DNA from: Cyprinodon diabolis
Taxonomy: Eukaryota; Chordata; Actinopteri; Cyprinodontiformes; Cyprinodontidae
Length of the DNA: 64,000 nt
NCBI GenBank assembly: GCA_030533445.1
Contig: CM060078.1
Span: 19,864,591-19,928,590 of the forward strand
Reading direction: 5' to 3'
Part shown: positions 23,645 to 36,400 of the stretch, one piece after another
Layout of the letters: every line of letters starts with the position of its first letter
How positions within the stretch are numbered: the first letter of the stretch is position 1
Made by a program: the position numbers and the translations under genes
Notes under the pieces: model-generated
What the model was told of the DNA's origin: nothing
Seen by the model: only the letters and a program-made list of their open reading frames with translations
The model's database searches: none

Positions 23645-23683
23645 ATGCATGAATTACATTTGATTTGTATGTAATTCATGCAT
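23645..23683. other. Perfect 15-bp inverted repeat (hairpin)
   Basis: ATGCATGAATTACAT at 23645-23659 is repeated as its exact complement at 23669-23683 around a 9-nt loop. TTAATTAA lies just upstream (23631-23638). The arms contain homeodomain/octamer-like bases, so this may be a regulatory dyad or a structured RNA element; no gene is adjacent. Confidence 0.6.
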
Positions 23684-23999
23684 GAATCATTATCTGCTTT
23701 GCATAGTTTCAGTTATCGTAGTTCTACGAACAGTTTAAATTGTGTTAAGAAAAAGCCTCTACCTGAATATTTTGTCTTTGCTTTTTTGTAGAAATTCATA
23801 AACTACTTTGGGAAAATACAAAATACATCAAATGTCAAATAATTTCTTTTTTTATTTGAGGATTGATTTATACTCAAATCAACCTGGCCCTATGTGATAA
23901 TGCTACAGTATGTTGTTAGATTGGGAAATAAAGCTTAAGTGTAAATTAAATCTGGAAGACTTAATCAGCCTCACCTGAACGACCTGCGTTCAGCTCCAG

Positions 24000-24097
24000 C
24001 CAATCAACTCCGGGGTCGCACCTTCTCTGAAGCCAATCATCTTACAAGATCCCCTTCATTTAGCTCCTGGCACAGCTTCTCTCTCCCGCATAAAAGG
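24000..24097 (+). promoter_or_regulatory. CCAAT-CCAAT-TATA promoter-like block
   Basis: CCAAT occurs at 24000-24004 and 24033-24037, and CATAAAAGG at 24089-24097, in an island that is distinctly less AT-rich than its surroundings. Spacing suits a Pol II core promoter with a start near 24120. No reading frame that I can identify follows, so it may be a solo LTR or other retroelement promoter rather than a host gene promoter. Confidence 0.4.
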
Positions 24098-24239
24098 AAA
24101 CTTTCACCCACCTCCACCCCATCTCCTCCCTCATTCTCAGTCCCACCCACCCTCTAACTTATTCCACCACCAGTGTCCGGGCTCCGGGGGAAGACTACTC
24201 TAATCCTTTTCTAGGTTACTCATCCAAGTGTATGTAATT

Positions 24240-26150
24240 CACAGCATCAAAGTCTTATGCCAGGGCCCAAGCACCATAGAACTTATTTAGTTTAGGTCTT
24301 TATCTGCTTCCATCAATTCATAGTTGAGCAAATATGTCATTAAATAGCAATGAGGCCATTTCACAGGCTGCACCCATTTATATAGAGAAAATCTAGATCA
24401 CAGATAAATAGGAACATAGCGAAAGGTGCCAACAATCTAACAATGATAAGAACTAATACAGGAAGTTATCGAAAGGTGTGTAAACATCATCAATTCAGTT
24501 AAGGTTAATGCTTATAAACCAACAATAAGAAAGACTCATGGTTAAGGTTCCTTCAAACATGTAAGATTTCCAAGATGAAAACCAGTGTTGACCAATATGA
24601 CAATGATGGTATGTATCTCCCACAGTTTCCTCCCAAAATTGCTTGATTCCAAAACTCTATTTGTAGACTGAAGAGAATAAAAGTCCAATATTTTTGAAGA
24701 CATTTTTCCTGTTATATCTGGGATTAAACAAACAAAGCATTTTAAAATAATGATTATCAACCAACAGTTAAACATGCTGGTTTTACTGTATACTCTGCAA
24801 CACACTTGTAAACAGTTAAAAGAAAGCAACAACCCTGTTTTACACACAAAACCATGCTATCAACAGTCGCTGTCCCACATTGCAGGAAAAAAAAAAAAAG
24901 AGTACTGTCCCACTTAACATCCCCAAAGAGTCTCATCTTATCATACACAACCTCCATGGGCACGTTTTTTTGTACTGTTTGTATATCAGGACTCAGTGTT
25001 TGAATTAAAGGCATCAAGCACAGTTTCCTCTGGGAAACATAATGCATTACACGCCGTTCCCTGAAATGCTTGTTTCCGTAATTTACACTCAAACGATTGT
25101 CACTCCTTGTCTCCAGGTGGTCCTTCCCTGCCACATCGCTGTGTACAAACCGACAGCGCTTTTGATGGCTCCACATGAGAGATTTGCCCAAACGAGTCTT
25201 CTTTTTCTTATTTTCCCAAAGTGGGATCTGCTGTTTCCGCTCAGGGCTTGTTTACCACTAAATGTTTTTTTGTGATTTCACCCCCAAAGTGACATGAAAC
25301 TGTATGTTTTAAGTTTTGTTTTTCCTTTTGGTTAAAAGGTAGAGCAAATTTTGTATTTAGCACCTTGCTTCATCTTTTAACTACCATAAATGGAAGCATA
25401 GGAAGTCGGTAAACAAAGTCTAGCTCCCATTAACCTCTGATTTCCTCTGAGAGATCCACAAACAAGTCGAGTGCCAGACGACCTCAAACAAACTGTATTC
25501 GCACACACACTGACACACACATGTTCATGTCCTGAAGAACAATATGGAAATATTCGTCCTTTCTCCCTTCCCGCGCTTAGCCCTGGTGCTCTTGCCGTCT
25601 GTTTTGCCTAATTGCTTTAACACTAGCCTGGCATACTAATTGCACGAGGCCCCCTGTCACCACATCATTTACATGGCCTACTTGATTTGGAATTTAATCT
25701 GCTTGAAGGGTTTGGGTTTCATGCTCACTTTAAATCCTAATGCTCTTTGGGATTTCAGATGGTTTCAATAAATGATTGTGTTTGTGAAGCAACGTGGAAA
25801 CTTTTTGCAGTAAAATGTAGCGCAGTCCGACATATAACTTTAGAATGACACTTTAGTTTGGTTCAGTGGTGAAATCAAACAGGAAAATTGATGAAAGGGG
25901 TGGGCAGTGCCGGGCCTGGGTGTGGGGCGGAGGAAACTTGAGGATCAGAAGTGGGTGTGCGTACGGTGTGTACAGACTGGCGTTTTCTGCTCTCTTTTTG
26001 ATGTGAAGCTGAAAGAGAGTTGGACAGACTGATGCAGTGTTGTGAGCTCACACGGTGCAACTTAATCAAAGGGCAGACATTTTTTTTTCAATTTCTCAGA
26101 GTTCAAGGCCCACCCATTTTCTTTTTTCATAGCAGAACTTGACTGAAACT
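24240..26150. other. Spacer with a possible conserved non-coding block
   Basis: No gene recognised. The stretch at about 25600-25700, with two TAATTG-type sites and an even base mix, resembles vertebrate conserved non-coding DNA, but conservation cannot be judged from one sequence. Confidence 0.35.
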
Positions 26151-26175
26151 TTTTCAGATTTTATTATTTCAATAA

Positions 26176-26178
<3 letters not shown>

Positions 26179-26245
<67 letters not shown>
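26179..26245. repeat. (AT)n microsatellite
   Basis: About 33 uninterrupted AT units. Confidence 0.97.
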
Positions 26246-26250
<5 letters not shown>

Positions 26251-26943
26251 TGGCCTTAATTTAATATATAAATGTGCCTTCTTTATTGAAAGAAGGTTAT
26301 AACCTGGTGAGCCACATTGATAATGTGTAGGACCCAGATTTTAATATACACAATATTGTTAAAGGACTGCTCCCATTGAATCTGTTCAGGGAAAGAAAGG
26401 ACAATTCAAGATGATAGAATAAAGTAATACCTAGTGCTCACCTATTAGGGTTTGATTTGAGCAAATTAATGCAACAAGTTACCAGCAAACATTATTAGAA
26501 AACATAGTACCTCAAGCTTTTATACTCTGTTTCTGAAAGATGAAATCATGGATTCTTATAGGACAGATATGTAGCAGTGACTATGCTTTCATCCTCCCGT
26601 GCAGCTATGTTTCTTGCTTTTATCACAGCTATGTGTCCCACCTTAAACCATAATACTGAAATGTGTTTGACCCACCCATTAGGTCAGTCTTAAAGGGTTC
26701 GGCTGGAGTGGTACAAGTTGGATTTTTGTGTTCGACACATTATCTAAAAAGAAAAATACCTAGAACCCACAAGAATTGCTGCTTTAGGGTCAAGGGTCAC
26801 TGTGAGGGATTTACCCCTTCACTAATTGGCCCTATAAACATGCATTTTCTGTCTTTTAAAGAATTTAGTATTTGTGGGAAGGTTGTTCCTTGTCTTTATT
26901 GATGTAACTTTAAGAACTTTTCACCACTCTCTTTTTCTTTCAG

Positions 26944-27044
26944 GTCACCTGGTCAGGTATTGCCATGGAAGCGTGTCCATGAGCAGTGCTGACAAGGACC
27001 TGGTGTTTCCAATCAGCCTCATAAGGGAAATCCACCCTGACTGA
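26944..27044 (+). CDS. Candidate terminal coding exon, identity unknown
   Basis: A strong splice acceptor (a pyrimidine run ending CTTTCTTTCAG at 26943) is followed by 32 open codons and a TGA at 27042-27044. The reading starts in phase 1 with a split codon, then HLVRYCHGSVSMSSADKD and a tail ending REIHPD. The segment is richer in G and C than its flanks. I do not recognise the protein. An open frame of this length arises by chance quite often, so this rests mainly on the acceptor and base composition. No upstream exon was found in the window. Confidence 0.3.
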
Positions 27045-27049
27045 GAGGG

Positions 27050-30000
27050 AAGAGAGATTTTTGGGTTTTGTTTGGATTTAGATGATTGCTTAGCTTCAAT
27101 TTGTTGAAGTTACATGCAAATATGTTTTTTTTTGTTTTGTTTTGTTTGTTTTGTCTAGAGGTTTAATTTACGTGTTTTTTTCCCAAATAGAAAATGTAAG
27201 CATTGTAAAGATTTACACCCCTTTTATTGGAGATGGTACAGGCTGAAACTTTAAAAGCTGGGTTGTTTAAATGTGGGGGTGTCTTTTTTTGTTTGTTCTT
27301 TTACTGTGATTGAAGAAGGTGGAACCCCTGCTCATCTGCTTCAAAATGTAAGAACAGCCCTTTTTGGAAAAATATATAAGAAAGACAGCTCTACAATTTT
27401 TAGATCCAGTCTGATATCTTTTCCTTTTTGGTGTGTTGTCTGTGTTTCGCTGGCCATTTTTAAATCCAATGTAAGGTTTGCAAACCTTACAGTCACATTT
27501 TGGACCAAGGTGTACATTAAAGGTATAGTGGAGGATGTTCTTTTAATGGGTGGATCATCAAAATAAGTGGTCCTCTTAATTGGTAATCATTCTGGTGTTA
27601 TTTTTATGCAAAATCATCCTACGTGCTCGTCCCCTTTCCACTTACCGGTGGTGAGTCTGACATAGTGGAAAAATTGCAAATCTTCTTTTGGAAAGTAAGC
27701 TTGTATGAGCGATGAAAAAAGCAAGTTTTAAACAAAGCGTTCACGAGGAGAAATGGGCTTGTGCATGCTCATGCACACGTTTAATCAGCTTTACCTCTCA
27801 GAGGAGGTTACAGGGTTGTGCATGTGCATGTGGAGAGGGCGGGGCTTTTAAAAAAAATCTTGAAAGGCTTGGTACTCATTGGTATTGGTTGGTGTGCTCT
27901 TAACAACAACACTAGCTAGCATTTAAAGCCAGGCCCACAGCCTTGTCATTTTGAGACATGTCGTGGTGCAGTGACCAGCTGGTCCCAATCCTTTTCACAC
28001 TTGGAAGGGTGTAAGTACCTCCATTTTTAGATGTGAAACTTAATCCAAAAATAAATTTTAACTAACCAATATGTCATTCAAAGGAGACCTTTTCTACCTT
28101 TGATGTTTGGGACTGTGTCAAACCCTTTTTGTGTTGTTTGAGCACAAAAATAATGACTGAAAAAAGTTAATATCAAGGGGGCAACAAAATTTGCTAGATA
28201 AAAGCTGATTGATTATGCAAGTCTGGAACACTCATAAAATTTGTTCATACCTGAGAGAAGATTAGAAATATTCTCCTAAATCACTTGTACGAACGATTTA
28301 GCGTAAGAAAATGTTCAATGAAAAAGCAACCTTGTAGGCCCAAATCTGTTGCAGTTGCATGAGTGTCCATTACAAAAAAAAAATGGTAATTGAGGAGACA
28401 GGGCTTTTTGTACTGGAAGCAAACTAGAGCAACAGCTATTTCTCCAAACATCAAGTTTTTGCAAAACATTGTCATGAGCTAATTATTGAGATACTTAAAA
28501 AATGAGTTTTAAACTAGGTATTATTTAAGGGACCAGTGGTGTTTACTTTACTTTCAGGAAATTTGGTTCCTGTTTTGCACCTATAAACCTTTACTTTGCA
28601 ATAAAAATTACTTTTCAGAGCTAAATCCGAACTCTGAAAACAGCCAAACTCTTTGGGGAAAAAAAAAAAAAAACCCTGACAGCTGTAGAAAGTTAATACT
28701 GTTGTAAGGAAAACAGGCCACCGAACAACACGCACACACTACCGTATGTGGCGTGCATGAAGTATTATCTAAAGATTGGAACCAAGGACGAACTGAATTG
28801 TCATATTTTTTCATTTTTTGTGGGTGGGACATTTGGATTTTTTTTTTTCCCTTTCGTTTCAAGTTCTGCCAAACAGGGAGAACACAGTCAATATAGAGTC
28901 AATTATAAATATTTATAATCTACACATCTGAAAATTCCTGTCAATCAGAAAGATGTGGGGATAAGCTCGCAGCAGCCAGTTAGACCGGATGTGATTTGCA
29001 TGCCACATAAAGCCTCAGCTTGCCATCCCCATTTTGTTTTTGACTTTGCATGCCTGCTTGTTCTCAGTGCAGATTAAATATAGAAGTTTAGTTCTTGTTG
29101 AGGATAGATGTTTTTTACCCCCCTCTTCAAGCCCTTGCGCACACAACACACAGAGGCAGTATTGATGCACAGCGCTGATGGCGATTCATTATTGAAAAGG
29201 AAATCGTCTCAATATGACTGGAGTTTGTTATGGAGAGCTTTGTTCTCTTCATCTATATTGCAGTGCATCGTTGTCAGTCAGCACTGTGAGATCTTTTTCT
29301 TCTTGCTGTGTTTGTGGGGAGAAGAAAAACCCGTGCTTGCTCTGTAGTGTTTTTCATTGTTACTGTCCTAATAACGATGTGCTTTATTTTTGAAGTTGAT
29401 GGAAAAGTGAGATACAGTATGACACAGTTTAGGCTTGCAGCTGGTGTGTTGGTTGGTTGCATGGTCTGTGGAAGGATTGCTGGTTTTGGTAATAGCTGTC
29501 TTTCTGTTCATTTCTATCTGTTAATTTATCTTTTTGGCTTTGACTCAATAGCATCAATGACAAAAACTGCACTATACAGAAACTGGTAATACTTAAATAG
29601 AGAGGTAACAGACACAATAATTATCCGGACAATTTTATGTAGTCCCTATTTCATTTTCTGGCATTATTATCCTGTACAAGGCTAACAAGCGTCCATATCC
29701 CTGCTAAAAAAAAGCATCCCTGTGGCATGATGTTGCCATATTGATTTATCTGGGAGACGATGAGATCAGGGTTATGTACAATATAAGTTTTCTACCAGAT
29801 ATAGAGTTTCTAGTGTGGCTTAAACTTCGACCGCATGTGACAACAGCATCTTTTCTCAAAGGATTGCTGCGTCTCTTGCATGACTTTGGACAAGCAGCAA
29901 ATTGGACTTATGGCTTTCCTTAAATAATGCTTTCTTTTGGTTATATTTTCATAGAATTTTGGGCTTGTTCTCATAAAACAGAGTACAAATAAAAGTAGCT

Positions 30001-30050
30001 CCTTGTGATCCCCCTATGGTTAGAGAGGTACTATATAAAGCACTTTAGGC
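27050..30050. other. Spacer; possible 3' UTR at its start
   Basis: If 26944-27044 is a last exon, its 3' UTR would begin here; AATAAA occurs near 28049. TTAAAGGTATAGTGGAGGATG at about 27516 resembles the end of a non-autonomous DNA transposon, but no matching end was found. The rest holds nothing I can name. Confidence 0.35.
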
Positions 30051-30055
30051 CTTAA

Positions 30056-30555
30056 AGGAGCTATATTTAATGGCATTACTTCATATTGGAACACATAAAA
30101 CAGGCAGCATTCTTCCCTTCAGAGAGCATTCTGCAGTTTGCCCAATCAAGAGAGATGAGAGACGACATTTTACATCAGTAAGTTGTTGTGAAAATACATT
30201 TGAAAGATGCTGAGGCTTCCAAGGTACTGTTGAAACTATTTCTTGTCCGTCTCTCTTGCTGGCTGCCATTTTTTCAAGAAGCTGCTTTTATACCAACAAA
30301 AAATAGCAAATGCTGTGTTCTGTTTTTGAAACTCTACGAACTTTGGCAAAATTGGCTGAGGAACCAGGAAGTAAACATGAGGTACACACCGCACCAAAGT
30401 AGCTCTCCGCCATACCTTTAGGTTTGAAAGGAGCAAAACCTGACTAAGACACTGTTGATGGAAAAGACTGATGGTTCATAGCAAATGTTGCTTCCATCCT
30501 TGGTATCAGCTGAGTTTGCTTTAGTTATACAGTAAATTTCTTACCTATTGCTCCT
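30056..30555. mobile_element. 500-bp MITE with TTAA duplications (piggyBac-like)
   Basis: TTAA lies directly outside both ends (30052-30055 and 30556-30559). The left end reads AGGAGCTATATTTAA and the complement of the right end reads AGGAGCAATAGGTAA. No transposase is encoded. TTAA targets are characteristic of piggyBac and a few other superfamilies, so the assignment is probable but not certain. Confidence 0.65.
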
Positions 30556-30569
30556 TTAAGACAGCTTCT

Positions 30570-32200
30570 GAGGTAAAAAAAAAAAAAACAAACAAAAAAA
30601 CTCTTTAGAGTAGTGTATAGGACTTGTTGTGAGCTTAAGCAGAGAAGATGGCAACGGAGAAAGAAACAATACTCTTGCAATCCACAAAGTGAATTAATGA
30701 TCTTGGTGGTTTAGTTAATAAGGAATAACTTACTTTTCTCACCCAGCATACAGTAAAGCAATAACACCTGAAATTAAGGTAATCACAACACTGTAACACG
30801 TAGCTACTGTGTAGGCAAAATGTGGCTGTGTTGTAATGATGACTTGGGTCTTTGACAGCAAAGTTCAGTCAGACTATTATGACACCTTCTAAGCCTAATA
30901 TGGTGGTGTATTGTCACCAATGGGGACAAAATCATTGCGAAGAAGGTTTTTATGGAAAAATCAATTGATCAAAAAAAACTTTTTGAACTTGCTCCTTGAT
31001 ATTGATTAATTTTCACCCATTAATATGATCATGAGGTAGCATTAATACAAGATAGCTTTTTTTTTTGTTAGTGTCACATAATCTAAAAATACTAATTTCA
31101 GTACATGTTTGTAGATCAATACACATCCTCGAATATGATCATTTCACTGCTAACAAGTGAACATGGTAATTACTTAAAAACATTGAAGGCCCTGCACCAA
31201 GATTTTTTCTTTTCCTAAAGCCTTGTAATATAACAACCACTAAACGATTTTATTAAAATGTGTAAAACTGCTTCCCAAAGTCACATTTATGCTCTCATCA
31301 GCAAGCCTCTGATTGTCACTTTAGTTTAGAATCCACTTGATTTCATAATTTATTCAAGCATCAGGGTGTATCTCTGTGGCGGTGTGCTGTGGGTGAGTGC
31401 CAGCGTACGTAAATACTTGTGTGGGTGGCTGAACCGGCAATGTGTCCCCTCATAAGGGTGCTTGTTGTGTGGCATTCTCACTTGATTTCATGCTTTGCTG
31501 ATGGAAAATTAGGCCCAGGCATATCTCTGCATGAAGAGGAGGTGTAGGAGGAGGAGGAGGAGGGCTGATGGTTGCTTTTATTGCCTTAGGACAATCTCCC
31601 CGACAACAAGAAAAATAGAGCGATGAGGAGGGAGGGAGACTGTGTCATTGGCTGCTAATGCACTCTAAACAAGACGAGGAGACATGTGGAATCCCCAACG
31701 CGACCCCTCAAAAAAGAAACGCATCTCTGACTTTCTCTTCATCACTTTCCACCTCTTTTTTTTAACTTATTTATTTTTTTCTACACCCCTGTTATTGCAA
31801 AGTGCAGTTATGAGCCTGGCATTCTGAAATATTCTGAATACACTCTTCCTTTGTGAATGACATATCGGAGCACTGAAGAGTTCATTTGCATTTTTTGTCT
31901 TGTTTTTCCTCCTTTGTGCCTGTCTGTTGCCCAATGAAGCTCTGAGGATAAAGTACTTAAAGGACTGCAGGCACTTCACTCGAGTTGTTTGGTTGTTCAA
32001 AAAATTTGCCACCGTACACCGCTAGTTGAAATGCAGCTCAGCCCACTGTCAGACATGTGACGAGCATTTCAAGGCAAAGTAAGGAGGGTAAAAGTAATCC
32101 TGCTATGTTATGTAAGTGGAATTGCCTTATTTGTTATAGCTTTGGTCATGTTGCTACAAAATAAACTTTTCAACATCTGACTCCCAAAATAATAGTAGAT
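30570..32200. other. Spacer with purine-rich and possibly regulatory DNA
   Basis: No gene seen. A short (AGG)n run lies near 31550. The block at about 31370-31700 is less AT-rich than its surroundings and contains no open frame. Confidence 0.4.
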
Positions 32201-32205
32201 AAACC

Positions 32206-32241
32206 TTGATGCTATTTGTGTTACAACACAAATAGCATCAA
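32206..32241. other. Perfect 36-bp palindrome
   Basis: TTGATGCTATTTGTGTT is followed by AC and then its exact complement, giving 17-bp arms and a 2-nt loop. It could extrude as a cruciform. It ends only 27 bp before a long (TA)n tract. Confidence 0.9.
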
Positions 32242-32262
32242 CAACCAATACATTCCCTCTAT

Positions 32263-32528
<266 letters not shown>

Positions 32529-32554
32529 TTACAACCACACTCTGTGTTTGTTTG

Positions 32555-32742
32555 AGGTTTTTAGGGCACTAATGGCTCGTTTTGTACAGTGGGCTGACAG
32601 GAAAGTGGGTACGAGAGAGGGGGAGAGATATGCGGCATAGGACTAAAGGTCGGTTTTAACCCCAGGTCGGTCTCGTTGAGGACTAGGGCCTCCATACATG
32701 GGTCGTGCGTGCTAACCACTGTGCCACCAAAGCACCCCCCTA
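32555..32742 (-). repeat. tRNA-derived SINE-like repeat
   Basis: Read on the minus strand, it begins near 32742 with a tRNA-like head. The A-box TGGCACAGTGG at 32716-32726 fits the Pol III consensus. A degenerate B-box-like stretch (GGTTAAAACCGACC) lies at 32648-32661. The remainder matches a widespread fish interspersed repeat. It lies next to the (TA)n tract. Confidence 0.65.
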
Positions 32743-33099
32743 ATAAATATTTTTATTGTAGTTCTTTTAGCCCAAATATGTGTTTTCTTTGGGCTATTAG
32801 AATATCATTGTTGTTAAATTTCTTAGCAAGATCTCAACATTGGTAACCTTTGCTCCAACTGCTAAAGTTGTAATGCATATTATCCAGTCTTCCTTGGTTT
32901 CAAGGACATTCTCAACATGGCAAGAGAGAGTGCAAGTTTAAAGAAAAACATTCAGTATGAGAAGTCAGGAGTACTGTGATAAAAAATTATGTAAAGATAT
33001 ACCCTTTTCTAATGCTTTAATGTGTAGAAACAAATAAAAGAAAGGAAAATATCTCATACTTTAACCTGTGCCCAATGGCGTAAAAAAATATTGTTTATT

Positions 33100-33445
33100 A
33101 CTCCCGTCCATACCTCTAAATGCCTACTGTCATCGCCCTGGTAACTCGGGAGCAGCCGTAAGAGATTCATGACTCATGTTGGAGAACCCGTTGATGAAAC
33201 AAATCCCTAAAATTATGACCAGTAGAAGAAAGGTTCCATTTTTAATTTTCCATGGTGTCGGCAGCATTATGCTGTGGGATGCTTTCCTTGACACCAAACA
33301 GCATCATAACTAATGTACAGTAATGTTTTAGAAAAAACATGTCCATGTTTTAAAATGGCCCAGTCCAATTCTAGAAAATTACTGGAACTTGAGAAGTGCA
33401 ACGAAAAATGGCAAACATCCTTTCTGGATGGCTAATACTAAAAGA
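33100..33445 (+). pseudogene. Decayed Tc1-type transposase fragment
   Basis: Nucleotide blocks match the middle of Tc1-family transposases in order: CCTGGTAACTCGGGAGCAGC, then GGAGAACCCGTTGATG, GGCAGCATTATGCTGTGGGA and AAAATGGCCCAGTCC. Many stops, frameshifts and deletions are present, and no terminal repeats were identified. It is an old relic. Confidence 0.65.
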
Positions 33446-33449
33446 TTTG

Positions 33450-36400
33450 TCTTCAATTACAGTGAACCAGAATAGAAATACCATATTAAAACTTAAGAAC
33501 CTGTTTTATTTCATTTTGAAAGGGGAATAACAGTTGGACTTTTAAATAAGATCTTCAAAAAAACATTCAACTTTATGGTTATAATCGGTCCATATGTTTG
33601 AAAGGATCCAGGGGTATACATCCTTTTTGCGTGAGGCATGTTGCCAAAAAAGCTTTATATAAACCTGTGTAATAATTATTTTCAGGAAAAGCATTGATGC
33701 ACAGAATGGTAGTTCCTTCGTATGTTTCATGTCAGCTGTTTATGTCATTGGTCAGTTATACTACAACCTAAGATTTAAAAGGATTCTTGTGGTCTAGCTT
33801 TTAAATTCTGGGGTAAAGAGGATCTTCCCCGCAGAATGATGGGGTCATTTTACTCTTTCATCTTCAACACAAAGAAAATAGACATTGCAAATGTGGAGAG
33901 ATTGAATTGACAACTCTGCATATAAAACACTTTCAGGCTTCCAGTTTAGTGACGCACAGAAATGAAGGCTGTGGTAACTGGCAAAAAGCTCCCACATCTG
34001 GACCAGTTTCCTTTTAAAGAGCCGAATGTGTATCCTGGGATACACTTTTTGTGGTGATAAACCTTTGCTCTGTGTTAAGGTTGTGATCAGAGAAGTCTAT
34101 TATCCCCTCCTTTTAGCCAACAAGTTCACAAAAGAAAATGAAAAGCTGAGGAAGATTGCATGGATATCCCTTACAATTCATCAATAGGTCATCTGCTCTC
34201 TCCATTATTTTGTTCCATTTGAAGTTAGAACAAGTTCAGGATCCTAGATTAGAAATCTTAAATGGTCAGTCCAGCTTCATGCTTTCTATCTCCAGCAATC
34301 ACTGAAACTCTAATATTCTATTTCCACAAAGTAATCACTAAGGAAGTTAAGGAAATCCAACTCATTCCACTTCTGCTGAGTCCTCAGACAAATCAATATT
34401 CACAGATGGAACCCTAATATTTGGTGTGGGATAAGACTGTTTTGTAGGATCTTATAATCAAATTGGACAGAAAAGCACTCTGCGAGATGGAGAAAGACGT
34501 CTGAACCTCAAAGGCACAGTCTGTGTCTGGGTGCTGAGACTTAATTACAATGACCTTACAACAGGAGAGTAGCCTAAAGCGGTGCATTGAGGCTAAGCAA
34601 GTACCCCCCGCCAATGCACAATACAACCCCTGCCATCACTATACCTGATAAATGAGTTCTGCTCCTTGATTGCTGCACCAGGACCAAAACGGGGTAAGAG
34701 GGGTAGGAAGAGAAGGAATAATAATCGCTTTCTCACTGAAATTAGTGAGTTGACGCAGGTTTTAAAAACATGGATCAACCTGCTAACAATCGGCTCCATT
34801 CCCATTGGGAAAAAAAGATTGGTTTTATCCTCCGAAGGGAAGCTGTGTGTCCTCTGTACCCCCACTGTTGTCTGTTTGGGAACACCATCATGGTTTAGCG
34901 TTAATGATGTCACCAGTGTGATAGAAATCAGGAAAGTAAACAATGGAAAGCAACATGGAAGAGAGTCTTTATTTTTTCCCCTCGGAATCCACTTACCAGT
35001 ATTTCGCCATGTTTATCGGATGTAAGCAGAGTCGTTTTGGCTTATTAGATCAGACGCGACGCGAATGACTTGGCGTGTTGACGTCTGTATGATGGGCTCA
35101 ATGGTGTCCTGTAATTTGGCAGGTTGACCAGTTGTGCCGATCGGAGCAGAGTTGTTTGAAGGCGATTTTAACCCAGGTCAGTTGCCTAATCATTTGACAC
35201 GGGTCAGTGAGCTTTGCCCACTGCCATTAAAAGCTGATTGTTCCCAGGTTTAAACAGGTTTTTCCGACAGTGGGAAAGGGGTATATGTATCTAAAGTATT
35301 GAAAGAAATGAAGAGAGAAATAACTATTTTAGTTCTGGACATAAACATCACTGTGATCAATGACTAAATTAATTTAATCGTAAGAAGATTTTGATAATGC
35401 ATTACAAGCCACCTTATGAGATACTCGTTGATAGTATAGAGTTGAATCCTCTTTTACATATAGAACTTAGAACATTTGTGTTTTGGGTTTATATAGATAT
35501 CAGCTGTGATGTATTGTGTACATGATGGACATTTTCTGTTTACTGACTTCCATGTACGCTTAATTTATTCGAGGTCACTGAAGTGCAGTTTCAGATGATA
35601 TGAAACCATTTTCTTAGACTAGTTAGACAATTTGAGCTTTTTGTCATGTCGATTTAACCAGCTGGAAGCATTTATAGCAGCATCATTTAAGTAAGCTTAA
35701 GAATCTGGGCCATCCTAAGGTACTGCTAAAGGCCAAAATGCAAGAAGAAAATAATGTATACACCACACCATTGCAATACTGTTAAAAGCTTGAAACGCTG
35801 ACAGAAGGCCATATGGAGCCATTCTTTTAAGAATTTTAATTCACTTTTTGAGTCAATAATCTGGATCTAACTGTTCAAATTGTGATTTTCAGTCTTCTAT
35901 TGCGCAGTTCCAGTGATGTGTGGTGCTTTAGACAGAGTTTCCGATTCTTTTCGGACAGAAATCCCACCTGCTGCACCCAAAGTCCTTCAAGATGTTGCAT
36001 TTTTAGAATGCCATCTCTAAATACACATCTTAGTTGGAAAATTTAAGCATTTGTAACTGATCTATCTCTTTTCTTCTTTGATCCCTGTGATAGTGAGGCA
36101 TTTTTTTCAGCAAAGCCACTGCTTGTTGGATATTTTCTCTTCTTTTACTGTCGAGAGATGGTTGCCTGAATATACCAGTAAATCTACAGTTCATGATATA
36201 TCCATCAGAGGGTAGTCTAGCTTGTACCTCTATATCTTAAAAATTACAAATTTGTCTTTTTTTTATTGGTATCTGTGATTTTGAAACCTACTTGAAAACT
36301 TGCATGTGTTCTTGATAAACTTTTTAAAATGTAACGTACTTGTAGTGAATGAATTCCATCCAAATCCTCTGGAATGTTTTTGGATTTTATTGCAGAGTAT

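Noticed and set aside
27516..28000. Possible MITE starting TTAAAGGTATAG
   Set aside because: The start resembles fish non-autonomous elements, but I could not find the inverted partner, so borders cannot be supported.
34593..35025. Opposing frames of 116 and 119 codons
   Set aside because: They overlap on opposite strands, have no recognised motif, and lack splice or promoter support.
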